DNA from: Lunularia cruciata
Lineage: Eukaryota > Streptophyta > Marchantiopsida > Lunulariales > Lunulariaceae
Direction of reading: 5' to 3'
Length of the DNA: 64,000 nt
Assembly (NCBI GenBank): GCA_948567375.1
Contig: OX419756.1
Span: 46,664,552 to 46,728,551 of the forward strand
The stretch's first letter is position 1, and every line of letters begins with the position of its first letter. A program made the position numbers and the translations under genes. Shown here piece by piece: positions 48,044 to 59,340 of this stretch. Below the pieces are notes generated by a model. The model made no database searches. It saw only the letters and a list, made by a program, of their open reading frames with translations, and was not told the origin of the DNA.

Positions 48044-48796
48044 TGTAATACTCCAAGGACAAGAGAAATCTTCAAGAGAGACACAAGAGAGAAAATATAA
48101 ATTTTGCACTCAATCCTCCGATGCTCCAAAGGAGCACCTTCTCTTATTATTTAGCCCAAGAGCATCTCCTCCAAGGAAGCTCCACCACAGGACTAGGTAC
48201 ATGGATAGGTGATTTGTTAGCAAGTTCCACCCTTAGATTCCTTGCTTGGATGGGTGATGTGTCGGTCTTGGTCCTATCTGGTTGGTCAAAAGGCTTTGAA
48301 TAGAGGGAATCTTTTAGGGAATCTTCTTGTAGGAATCTCATAATCACATGGGTGAGGTACCATTGGAAAGCTCCCGGCAAGACAAACCAAGGGGGAGGGA
48401 AGGCCAATCTTTCCTTTGTTAGGGGAGAATCCGCACAATTTTGACGGTTAATTCATCCGTTTAGGCCTTCAAAATTGCCTCTAAAGTTTTTAGGCCTATT
48501 TTGGCTTTTGTTCTATTAATAGTAGTGCTCTTTTGGTGATATCTCTATCTGATCTACATTTTCCATCATGTGTAACATCCTTCTAGATGTCACCACCCCA
48601 AGTTTCACCTTTAGATCCTATGCTTAGCTATTTATTCTAAAGTTTCCAAGCATGTTTTGGTTCTGGCCTACTAGTATAAGTACTCTTTTGATGATAACTC
48701 TATATAATCTTCTTAGTCCATTTTGTATGACATCCTTCCCAATGTTACCAAACCAAATTTCATTTCTAGATTGTCAATCTAGCTATTGGTATTATA
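48044..48796 (-). mobile_element. Family B solo LTR inserted in family D integrase
   Basis: A 753-bp LTR in reverse orientation. The minus strand ends GGAGTATTACA at 48044 and starts TATAATACC (decayed TGTAATACC) at 48796. It is flanked by the 5-bp duplication GTTGC (48039-48043 and 48797-48801). It contains the family blocks for 'cctaaacggatgaatt' and the TATA box. Confidence 0.95.
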
Positions 48797-49330
48797 GTTG
48801 CTCAGGATCGGCAAAAGCAATATGTGGACCACCATCATTGTGATCTCACCTTTCAAGTCGGTGATAGATCATGCTCTCTTCTTGTAACCTACCTCTCCCA
48901 CTTGATAAACTCCCAAGTTCATAAACTTACCCCTAATTGGATAGGACCTTTGATGTCACCCAAATCATCTCTCTTGTTACTTATTGACTTGCCTTGCCTA
49001 ATCATAGGTGCATCCACCTTGTCTTCCACATTTCCAAGTTGAAACCCTTTGTTCCTAACCCATCTTCTTTTTCCTCTGGTGCCCAACCTCCTTCTCCCTC
49101 TTCCTCCTCCCATCCCTTTCAATGATCATGAGGAGTATGAAGTTGATAGTATCCTTGCATGTTGCCACATTCAATGAGGCCACCGACAACATATGGAGTA
49201 CAAGGTCCTTTAGAAAGGGTATTTCCTTCATGATGCCACATGGAAACTTCTTTCTCATCTCCAAAATGCACAAATAGCCATCCAAGAGTTTGAAGTTTCA
49301 ATGGCAATGAGGATGTCACAACTAGTAGTG
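48797..49330 (+). pseudogene. Family D integrase C-terminus and chromodomain
   Basis: The frame after the solo LTR gives RQKQYVDHH and a FQVGD block (48800-48870), the usual post-core part of gypsy integrases. It then gives a chromodomain-like block with EYEVDSIL and KGYFLHDATWK (49128-49250), followed by a helix ending QEFEV. Stops are present. A purine-rich 'agtagtggggga' follows at about 49323-49334 as a candidate polypurine tract. Confidence 0.7.
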
Positions 49331-49351
49331 GGGGAATATATAACAATATGG

Positions 49352-49412
49352 AATTTAGCAATGAAGTTAGTCAGGGCTAAAAAAGTAGAAAATAGGCCAA
49401 ATTAGCCTAGAA
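49352..49412 (+). repeat. Family D LTR fragment, 3' side
   Basis: It matches 33946-34008 and lies just after the candidate polypurine tract, so it should be the start of the 3' LTR. The LTR may continue to about 49690 but has no second copy here to prove it. Confidence 0.6.
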
Positions 49413-50589
49413 TATTTTGTAAGTATCTAGGAAGCGTCTTGGAAATTTTCCTAACTAGCTTAACTTGTACCCCAAGTAGGTAGCTTCTAGAAGCTTCCAA
49501 CTAGCTTAGCTTGCACACCAAGTAGGCGACTTCTAGAAGGAAGCTTTTTGAGAAGCTTTTCAAGAGCCTTGTATACTCCTTATAAATACCAAAACCAAAT
49601 ATCATGCTAGGCATTTAGAGTTTCCCACACTCAAGACTACTTTTATGACTTACACTTATGTAATTGATGCCAAAATTCTTGACTTTACCCTACAATATCA
49701 TCTGTAAAATATCACATAAGATTGTAAGTAGTCCTCTCTTGTGTTGTAGGCCAACAAGGTTGTGCTAACTATGAAGCTATTATTGATCTTGGCCCTATCC
49801 CTATAGATTATTGTCATCTTTGAAATGTCCATCCATAGGCCATGAAAAGAAGTAGCTAATGTTGATTGGCTTATACTATTTCCACATATTACTAAAATTG
49901 GACACCAAAGAAAATTCCTATACATCTATATTAGCCGCATAAACTAGACTACCTATAGTTGCTTTAAGAATGAAGAATCTATAACTATTCCACTCCAATC
50001 TGTTGCTATCATACCACCTAAAGGTAATGACCTAAATAAACTAAAAATGTGGATTCATGTTTTATTGATACCTTATGAATGCTCAATACCTTGTTGTAGT
50101 GCCTACTTTGTCCATTGAGCTCTAAACTAAAGTTGAAAAATTGTAAAAAAAATGACCTTGAACTCCTTAGACAATCTATCCATCATCTCTTTCGGGTAAA
50201 AGAGACAAAAAAGGAGCAAAATTGCATACATTGAGCCAAGTGTCACAAGCAAAGAATCAATATGGAATATTGAACTCCAAAAACATATGAAGTCAATTCC
50301 TAAAGGCAATTTGCTCACCATCTCTTTGGATGGTATATTTCTAGCTACAATGGTGAAACTTGAGAGGTCTTACTAAAATAGCTGCAAGGTCAGTCAATAA
50401 GTAAGCTCCAAGCAAATTCTCTTGCTACCTTTTCTTATATCTTGGAAGTTTCTTGTCTTATGTGTTGAAAGGTCTTGCAAAAAGAATTCCATTTATCAAA
50501 TCCAAATCTTCCTAAAATGTCTCACCTCATTGTTGCACCTCAAAAAAGTACTTTATTATAAACAATTTTATGCATTAAGCCTATTTCAC
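49413..50589. other. Probable family D LTR remainder, then unassigned sequence
   Basis: 49413-49690 has a small internal duplication ('aagcttccaactagcttagc'-type phrases and 'accaagtaggNNacttctagaagc') and a possible TATA near 49580. From 49700 to 50589 the minus strand gives broken ORFs that could belong to the Helitron at 50590-51209, but I see no firm motif. Confidence 0.35.
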
Positions 50590-51209
50590 CATATGGACTC
50601 TTTTGCAAACGCACTTTGACATTGGTCGGTATAGTTGCATGTGAAAAAGCTACATATAATGACCATGTAAAAATATATTTTTGGAAAAAAGTAAACCAAC
50701 ATGAGAAAGTGATTGGCCTTGAATCTTGTTAATAGTCATGGCCTAAGTAAGACAAAAATAAATTGACATCTAGAAAGTAGAAACTTTAATCTACTATTTT
50801 CAATATGAACTTAATTTACAAAATAAAAAAAACATTACCTATAACCTTACTTGTGATAATTTTAGCATTAACAACTCATTTGTACACTGTTAGGTGATGA
50901 TACAGGTCTTGTTGCATAACCTTACAAAAAGATTCAAATTACCCAAAAGCATAATAGGAGCTCTAACTTTGATAGAAATTTTATGCAGTGGCAAACCATT
51001 GATATCAAGAGTATTCAAATATTTAATCAGAATTGTTGCACCAATTTCAATATCTTTTGCTTGATCTAAACTAAAGTAATCATGATAATCATATGGTAAT
51101 AACTCTAAAGTAGACTTATTGCTCTATGAAACTTCATCATTTCAAGGAGCCAAAATTGCATGTTCACTCAAATACTCTTTGGTTAGTGTGCATTTTTTTA
51201 CCCCAAGTT
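50590..51209 (-). pseudogene. Helitron-type (PIF1-like) helicase C-terminal remnant
   Basis: The minus strand, joined over stops, gives EHAILAP, then LPLHKISIKV-APIMLLGNLN (near 50930-51020), LCNKTCIIT, and AMTINKIQGQSLSHVGL (near 50690-50745). The order and the TINK-QGQ signature (usually TINKSQGQ) are those of the helicase C-terminus of plant Helitrons and PIF1-like proteins. The upstream helicase motifs are cut off at 51210 by family C copy 2, which appears to have inserted into it. I see no Helitron terminus. Confidence 0.7.
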
Positions 51210-51764
51210 TGTTGTGCATATATACATCGCTACACAACATACATCATTGTTAACATCATACACTATAGAAGCACAACTCACACATAAGTCATACGTGAAC
51301 TCTAAAGTGTCACAATAATCAGTTCATTCTTCCATTCAAATCACACTCAAATCAAGTGTATACTTGATCCTTCACTCAATAATCTGCCAACAATTGGGTA
51401 TTGATTACAGTCAAGCCATACCCACTCTAGCTAAAAGACTCCAAGTGACATTCATTGGCCTCTATCCTCCATAGCCAAGAACTCAAAGGCTCAACATCAA
51501 AGAAGTGAGTTCTCTGAAGTTGCACGTACAAGGTATACTCCTTTGCTCAACCTAAGTCTCCAGCCCTAATGATGCTATTGATGGCACATTAGACTGTGTG
51601 AACAGTGCAAGTGATGGTTGGTCTCACCATGTGATCAGTAGTCCTAACATAAAATCAGACCGCAAAAAATTAGTCCATGAGTAACTACCACAATACCTCT
51701 GACTACTAACACTACTACTCCAACATCCAAGCAACCTAGCTTTGGCACTACAAATGTTGTGACA
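51210..51764 (-). repeat. Family C A2-B2 of copy 2
   Basis: Minus strand: A2 starts TGTCACAACATTTGTAG at 51764 and ends CTGATTA near 51318. B2 starts TTGTGACACTTTAGAG at 51315 and ends GCACAACA at 51210. The A|B junction (CTGATTA-TTGTGACAC) is almost the same in the solo unit at 58131-58150, so this joint is inherited and is not a local accident. Confidence 0.85.
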
Positions 51765-51766
51765 GA

Positions 51767-51870
51767 TGTTGTGCATATAAACATTGATACAACATACATA
51801 GTTATCAATATCATACACTATAAAAGCACAATTGACACATAAGTCATACATGAACTCTAAAGTGCCACAA
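51767..51870 (-). repeat. Family C B1 of copy 2
   Basis: A 104-bp block directly after the purine-rich 'actagggagatga', matching 45527-45632 in both sequence and position relative to the PHD stop. It is followed by TC and then A2. Its presence between the internal region and A2 is what departs from an ordinary LTR element. Confidence 0.85.
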
Positions 51871-52031
51871 TCATCTCCCTAGTTGGTGGTTAGGTCCTTC
51901 TAACTCTAGATAGCCATCAAGTCTAAGTATACCCTATGGTGGGCAAAGATCAAGAGGTTGGGTGTTATCAAGTCACATTGTTTGTTGCCTATTTGCAATC
52001 TTTACAAAATAAAAGATGAACTAGTTATATG

Positions 52032-55000
52032 TCAAGTACGTCTAGGACATAACTATTGTCCTTGAAGGACCACCGCAAGGAGAGGAGTCAAGCATGCCAT
52101 ATATCATCCTCTCAAATAGCCATCATACACCAACATAGTAAGAGCTCTACTAAAAGAGCTACATAACATACACCACAAGCTTTCATGTATAAGTGCTAAG
52201 CTTAGGTTCATAGTGCCATCAATTTTTGGGAAGTAACATGGTGCACAATTGCACATAATTGCACACATGATCTTTCCAAAAAAAACCATTGTGTCCTTCC
52301 AACACAAGGATTCTAGAAGGTAAAACCTCATGCACTCTCAAGATAATGCGGCCTATGGTAACATCAAGTATCATTGGTGTTGTTTGCTATAGATATACAT
52401 AATCACTTGGATGAAATTGATGGATCAAGGGTCTATAACCTCCTCCTTGAAAAGTAGCATGATATAAGATATCTCCTATGCTAAGCAATCACTAAGTTCT
52501 CAAAGGCCATCTGCATCACTCTTTGAAAGTTCTTTGCCCATTGAGAACATGTGTTCACCCATATGTTTGGATCATCCAAGTCCAAAACTACAATAACATC
52601 TCAATGAATGGTTGTAGGTAAATCTAGATCTTGTCCATAGAGTAGAAAGTAAGGAAAATAGGCTTGCTAGCTAAATTGATAGCCCATGGCCACCCAAGGT
52701 AATTGGAGATCCCAATCTCCTATTTGGCCTCTTTGCAAACCATACTTATGCAATCCTCTCTTCTTTGTTTGAACCACTCTCTCTACTAAGCCATCTACCT
52801 CAAGGTGATCTTAGGAGGTAGTATGGTGATCAATCAAGGCCTTTTTACACAACACCTGAAATTCTCCCAAGAATTTTATACCCTGATTAGTCAAAACCTC
52901 AACTAGTGCACCAAAATGACTAAGAACCCAATCTAGAAACAAGTAAGTTGTCCCTTCATTAGACTTGTCAAGAAGTGCCACCAACTCAATCCACTTGGAG
53001 AAGTGCTCCACCATAACCAAAACATATCAATAATGTCTCACAATCAATGATAAAGGTCCAACAAAGTCCAAATTCCAATGGTAACCTAATCCCATGATAG
53101 GCAATGGGTGTACTTATAGCTTAAGAGCATAAAATGATGCTCTAACTCAATTACAAACCACACATTTGGCAAAAAAGTACTATACATCGGTTTACATACC
53201 ATGCCACCAAAAATGACTCCAGAGTAAGCTATATATATTTTATTCCAAAATGTCCCAACTCCTTATGAGCATGACGGACCAATTGTGGTATTTAGGATGG
53301 GAGTGGTACTACTTGCACTCTATCATCCTCCCATACATAAAGAAGGTGTCTGCCCTGCAATCTACACCTCTTGGCTTATTGAAAAACACGGTCTCTCTCC
53401 TTAGCACCAACTATGCCACCCACAACACCAATGCAAAGATAATCCATCATTAAGACATCATCATGAATTTCTTGATAAATTGTAACAATATCTTGACCCT
53501 TTAGATCAATGACCATAATAACTCCTCTTGTATGCACTAAGAGAGAAACCACCAAGCCTTAGAAAATATGGATAAAAAATTAGATGCATGCCAACCTAAT
53601 ACCACCTCCTTATCTATCTCACCATGCCAACATACTCCGGTCCAATCTTGTTGATTGGGACACAAGTTTCTACTCAACCCATCTACATCATAGTTCACCA
53701 CTCCAAGTCTATGAATAATCACAAAATCATACTCTTGTAAAATCAAAGCCCATCATGCAAGCTCCCTAAAAGCTTGTTGGACTCCATCAACCACTTTAAT
53801 GGTTGATGATTAGTAATGAGAATGAAGGGGTTATCAAAAAGGTAACATTGGATATGTGTTATTGCTCATACAATTGCCAAACACTCTCGCTCATATGAAC
53901 TATATTTTGCCTTTGTTGAATTGTTGGAGATATTAGCATAGGCCACCACAAACTCCTTCCTCTCGTTATGATCTTGGGTGAGCATTGCTCTAAGCCCAAA
54001 CATACTCCAATTAGTGTGAACCTGGAATGGTCATCCTTTGATTCGTCTTTTTAGAATAGAGGTAAATGTCAGCCTCTTCTTGAGCTCTATAAAAGCTCTC
54101 TCTTGCTCATCTTCCCAATACTACTCCTATGTAAGCTTGGTCAGCTTTGTAAAGGCCTTGGAAATGGTACTAAATCCTCTAAAATATTAGCAATAGAAGT
54201 TCACAAACCCAAGGAATGCTCACACTTTGCTCAGATCCGTAGGCCAAGGAATACAACAATAGCTTCTACCTTGGTCTGTTGAACACCAAGTCCTCCAAGG
54301 TAGATAGTGTGACCCAAATACTTAACCTGCTTATAAAAAAATCTACACTTCCCAAGATGTAATTTGAGTCCATGAGATCTTTACCTCTCAAACACCTCCA
54401 ACAAATATATCTCATACTCCTTAGAATAGCGTTATAGATCAATATGTCATCAATATAACATCAAGCAAAATCCAATCCTACTAAGATCCTGTCCATCCAT
54501 GTCCAAAACTTGGCAAGAGCGTTCTTTAACCCAAATAGTAAGAACCTCCACTAACATAATGTATCTTGTTTTGAGGATCAATAGCCCAAAATGTTATCTT
54601 GGATTTATCTTCCTCCCCAATTGGCAATTGATGATATCTTTCTCAAAGATCTAAAGTACTAGAGGTCTTTTCATGCCCAATTGCATCAAAGATCTCCTCC
54701 AATGTAGGCATGGCATACCATTAGCCTAGTCTATTGGTTGATAGGATGTTGATTTCCACACATCCCCTATTTGTGTAGTTGCCATGCATATCTTTCTTGG
54801 TTGGCATTATTGTAGTTGAAGCATATTCTCTTTGTGAAATCTCCACCAAACCAACCTTAAAAAGGTCCCTACTCCAACTTTGAATCAATACTCTCTCCAT
54901 GTCACTATATCTATAAGGACATAAAAAATTGGTGTATCACTAGTAAGCTCAATCCAAATACCAAATCCTTCATACTAAAGGCAAAATAACTTGTGTGGCT
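52032..55000 (-). pseudogene. Family C copy 2 RT-RNase H-integrase-PHD
   Basis: The RT catalytic CYIDDILIYN is near 54457-54430. RNase H lies near 53950-53640 and the integrase HHCC zone near 53290-53150. The core block HFSKWIELVALLDKS is at about 52960-53010. The second catalytic Asp is Asn (VLTNQGIKF), while the Glu in GLVERVVQ is kept. A PHD relic (CMLC kept, CD.C and W-H damaged, LCPR kept, last Cys now Arg) is at 52035-52170, with the final TGA at 52032-52034 in the same place as in copy 1. Many stops. Confidence 0.75.
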
Positions 55001-57690
55001 CCTCAAGAACCTCCAAACTCTTTGTCCCTCTTGTAAGTTTAGGTCCAATATTTTGCTCCAAAATATCCTCTATAATTGATGTAGGAGTGGAAGATATACT
55101 GATTGGCTATTACATTGGGCCCTTGGGAGTAGTAATGTCATGCTCCCAACCATTAGAGTTCCCAACCTCAATGTGAAAAACTCTTACTACTCTGGATGCA
55201 AGCTCCATATGTCCTCTAGCTACATCACAAGTAGACCAAGGATGTAATCCAAGTAGACCATGCTCACCTGGATGGACCCCAAGCAGATCACTTTCACTAG
55301 TAGTCATTGGTTGTGTCCCAAGAATACCCTCTCCACTTGGTCCATCACCTCCAACATGTACCTAAATTGTCTCAATAGCCACAAAGCTCACAAGTGTTTG
55401 AATGTTGATGCTTATCAAGTGTATCCTATGTTGCTCTGCCAAGCCAAAGGTCACAATCTAGGTCAAATATTCAAGTCCATAGCCTAACTAACATCTAATG
55501 CCTATATGCCTCTTACACTACTATAACAATGGTAATATTGATACAAAAATCTATCATCCACTCCCTCTCATTGGCATTAGGCTCTACCAACTATTGTAAT
55601 TGTGAGTCCCAAACAAGTCTACGACCTCCCTCTCAAAAAGTATGAGAGCTTCAAAAACTCATAAGTGTGGGTAAAGTGGCTCTAGGTTGTCCAAAAAGGT
55701 TCACCATTGCCATAAGTGACCTATCAACCACTACTACCATTTGAGATTGGCACCTAACATCCAAAATATCATCAACAATAAGGTGGTCTAGTCATTGAAT
55801 CCCATCATAAGCATGTTATAGAACCTCTCTAGGTAAGAGGTTTGTCCACCAAAAAAAGATGATGAGCCCGTGATCCCACTCTAGCTACATCTTACAACAT
55901 GGTAAGTCTCATCCAAGAATGTACCTAATGTGTACTTGCCACCACTTTAGTACAAGACTTACCCATCAAAGGGACATTCTCCAATATGTATGTTAAAAGA
56001 AATGGATTGATGAACCTAGAGATGTCATAATATATGGAACATCTCCCAAAACACACCATAATGGGGATCTTTGAGACCTTGAACTTGGTCAACATGGGTA
56101 TGTCCTTGATATATCGATCCAAAAATCACCAAATGAATATGACCGAGCAAATCCTATGCCTCTAGCAAGGAAATGTCTATTGGTAGGGTCTTCTTGTAAC
56201 CCCTAACTACTAACATTGATAATAACTCAAGATATTGAACATGATGTAGAGAGACTCACCTAGTAGTCTCATCTCTCTCCACATACAAGTACCTCTATAC
56301 TTGTTTACCTACCTATAATTCTGCAACTAGTCCAGTGCTAATCCCACCAAACAACTTCAATAAACATACTCCCTCTATTGGATACTTCCAAGCAATGAGT
56401 GTGGTATCCAAAGGTGATAAGGTAATAGACTTTAGAGGCTCATCCTCACATTGGTCTCTGGGTGGTACAAAGGCACCACTCCAAGCTTGTTATACTAGTT
56501 GATCCACTTTTTATTGCAATGCATTCTTAAAACTCCATAATGAAACATCCAAGGTAGATGGAATGATCCCTTTCATACTCCAAATCCAAGTGATCTCCTT
56601 TGGTATTGGAGTATCCTCTGCATGAGCATTCCCCTCCAATAAGTCACCAAACCAAGTAACAAAACCATTGAAAGTTGAAACTAATGTTATGGTCTTTGAC
56701 TGTAGTGAGCCAATACTACCACTACTAAAGCATGCTAGTAGGCAACATATCCATCACTCATCTGACTGCCAACCTGATCTGCAGGAGACTATCTACTCCC
56801 AATAGTCAATACTAAAATCCATGGGATATAACACTACTCTACCAACTAGCACATCATATGCCTCTCCTACAATGGCTTGAGCTCTCACCATAGAGCTATC
56901 AATTGGATGACCAAGTTGAATCTGACAATAAACTCTCTACATGTGATACATTGTGTAGAACTACCCCATAGAGATATTTGGATCTAAATTGACACCTCTC
57001 CACGTTGCTCTTTTTTAGCTCTAGACCAACAACTACAACTTTCCCTAACATAAGAAGCTATGCACCAAAGTCTAATAAGATCCTTGGTGGTGTATAAACC
57101 TTCCTTGAAGGTCCCACCAAATGGAAAATCTCCCTCTAGTTATCCAATAGGAAAATTCTAGGTGTGAACCAAGCTTGCTCAAAGGTAGGTCTAGTTGGTA
57201 GCTTGTCCAACCTAGTTCTTACTGCCTACCATAAACCATTGGTTGTTGAGCATATCCCATGCTCCTCAACCAAGTTAGCTCTACTATCAACCACCTTTGC
57301 TCAAGAAGCAAGAACCATATCATCCTTATTCTCACAAAGTGTGATAGCCAGTCAAAACACTAGAGGTGGATCAACTCCTAAGGTAAATATCATTGGTTGA
57401 GAACAAAGGGAAGTGCATAATCAACTTAGCCGCCCCCAACATTATGCTAGACTCAATCTATGTAGTCATATGTGGCTGACTAGCATCTAGTCTATCATGC
57501 ACTCCATCACCACCTACCACACCTACACTAGGACATCTAAGAGCCATGGATGTTGTATGTAGTGCCTCAAAGAGTATGAAAGACTATGGGAGTCTAGCCT
57601 ATCTACCAACCTCTCCTCTTGTGGATCCATCTCTACCAATGCTCCTCTAGGCTCTGGAGCACATATTTCACTCATAGTCATTGTGGCATA
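55001..57690 (-). pseudogene. Family C copy 2, region between gag and RT
   Basis: This should hold the rest of gag and the protease. The minus strand gives low-identity broken ORFs (for example 56122-55925 and 55307-55110), and I cannot point to a DSG/DTG protease triad. At 57500-57690 an acidic stretch with APEPRGALVEMDPQEERLVD continues the gag frame across the solo A-B insertion. Confidence 0.45.
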
Positions 57691-58266
57691 TGTCATGCCA
57701 TTTGTAGTGTTCCATCTAGATTGCTCAAACATTGGAGTTGTAGTGATAGTAGTTAGAGGTATTTCAGGAGTTTCCCAGGGACTCCTTTCCGACGGTCAGA
57801 TTTTATGTTTGGGGTACTAACTTCATGGAGTGGCCTACCATCACTTTGCACCATTTACACCGTCAAGTGTGCCATCAGCAAGACCGTTAGGGTTTCAGAC
57901 CTAGACCAAGTCTAGAGGTATACTTTTGAAGTGAAGCTCCAAAGAGCTCACTTGTGTGATGTTGAGCCTTTGAGTTCCTAGCTATGGTGGACAAAGGTCA
58001 ACAAGCGTCACTTGGATTCTCTTAGCTAGAGTGAGTGTGGCTTGACTGTAATAAGTGCCTAGTTGTTGGCAATTTATAGTGTGATAGATCAAGTACTGAT
58101 CTGCGTTGAGTTGATTTGAGAGTTATAAGCAATCTGATTAATTGTGACACTTTAGAGTCTATGTATGACTTAAGTGTGAGTTGTGCTTCTATAGTGTATG
58201 ATGTTGACAGAAATGTATATTGTTGACAACAATGTATGTTGTGTAGCAATGTATATATGCATGACA
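57691..58266 (+). mobile_element. Family C solo A-B unit with CATA target duplication
   Basis: The 576-bp unit starts TGTCATGCC and ends GCATGACA (8-bp inverted termini TGTCATGC/GCATGACA). It is flanked by CATA on both sides (57687-57690 and 58267-58270). It is made of A (57691-58141) and B (58142-58266, with an extra ~19-bp local duplication around 'gttgacaNNaatgtat'). Its plus orientation is opposite to the gag gene it interrupts. Confidence 0.85.
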
Positions 58267-59337
58267 CATATGCATCTACTTGTGATGCTCCACACATGAA
58301 TTCCAAGATATCTTTATCACTAGCATAAGAGGTAGAAGCCTCAACACCCAAATCTGATCTCCTCTAAGCTATGGCCATGCTAGCTAATCTTTGCTCTAAT
58401 TACTCAATTTGAGTAGCCATGGTTGTATCAAAAGAAAAGGTAGGTATTGCACCCTACTAGGTTTGGATCCTCTACCACTACCTTATCTTCCATGACATGG
58501 AGCTCCTCTACTACCTACCATAGCAGCCCTACCACTCCATAACTCTGGGTGAGGGTCAAAGCATCAATCACTACTGTGACCAACTCTATTGCAATGGGCA
58601 CACTATCTTTGTACTAGTTGAGATGCACCAAAGCTATCATGTCCATTGCCTTGAGTGCACTCTCTCTTGTAGTGAGGTCCACCACAAGTCTAACAAGCAA
58701 CAACACCACTCATTGGTTACTATTGATTTGAAAATGAAGGTAAGGGTCTAGCTACACTAGGCCTTCCACTAGCTCTATAGGATCTAGGCTATCTACTCTA
58801 TCCTTGAAAGCCAACATGGCATGGTGCACTCTATTGCACTCTAGAAGAAGTAATAGTTATGGATGAGGTCTCTCTACCAAATCCAAATGTCACGTCTCTC
58901 TCCTCCACCATGTTGAGCTCAATGTGCTTAGCCAAACTAAATACCACTATCAAAGTAGGTGAAGTAGTCTATAACAATGTAGCAACATGTATTCTATACC
59001 ACAACTTCTTGTCTAGAGTCCCATATCAAAATTGGACTTTCTGGGCCTCAATAACTCCTTGAGTGAAACTGATCAGCCATCTCATCCAAGTTTATGCCTC
59101 ATGTAGGCTCTCTCCAACCTTCCACTGGAACTCTTGCAAAATCCTTAGCTTGTCAATCAACAATCCTTGGTAGTTTTGCCTTAAGCATTGGAAGAACTCC
59201 ACCATGGAATTAAACCCCAATACAACACCACCTCTTGTGGTGGTACCCCTACTCATAATAACATGACCTCCAACTAGTGCACCTCCACTAGATCCACCAA
59301 TGCTACTAGAGGTAGAACTTGTGTGTACCCGTAGCAA
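58267..59337 (-). pseudogene. Family C copy 2 gag
   Basis: A capsid-like block (NYQGLLIDKLRILQEFQWKV and so on) is at 59240-59100. A CCHC-type knuckle, C-x2-C-GGPH-YKREC, is near 58700-58640 with a stop between the first two Cys. An 'ASDKDILEF' block lies next to the solo A-B insertion. Upstream of 59337 a Ser/Gly-rich lead-in ends the recognisable sequence. Confidence 0.6.
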
Positions 59338-59340
59338 TCA

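Larger units (their letters stand above)
33946..49412 (+). mobile_element. Ty3/gypsy family D, split by two insertions
   Basis: Family D coding sequence occurs in three pieces in the same orientation and order: gag to integrase zinc finger (34170-37650), integrase core (47461-48043), and integrase C-terminus with chromodomain (48797-49330). The first gap holds about 9.8 kb of other elements and the second holds a 753-bp solo LTR. Short matching LTR pieces border the element at 33946-34008 and 49352-49412. All pieces are decayed. Confidence 0.75.
51210..59340 (-). mobile_element. Family C retroelement copy 2 (5' truncated), ends B1-A2-B2
   Basis: The minus strand reads gag (about 59340-58267), a long middle region, RT, RNase H, integrase, the decayed PHD tail, then B1 (51870-51767), two bases (TC), A2 (51764-51318) and B2 (51315-51210), ending GCACAACA in Helitron sequence. 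The 5' end is missing: DNA beyond 59340 is unrelated and no A1 is found. A solo A-B unit of the same family sits in its gag (57691-58266). Coding similarity to copy 1 is high in the integrase but the copy is full of stops. Confidence 0.8.
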
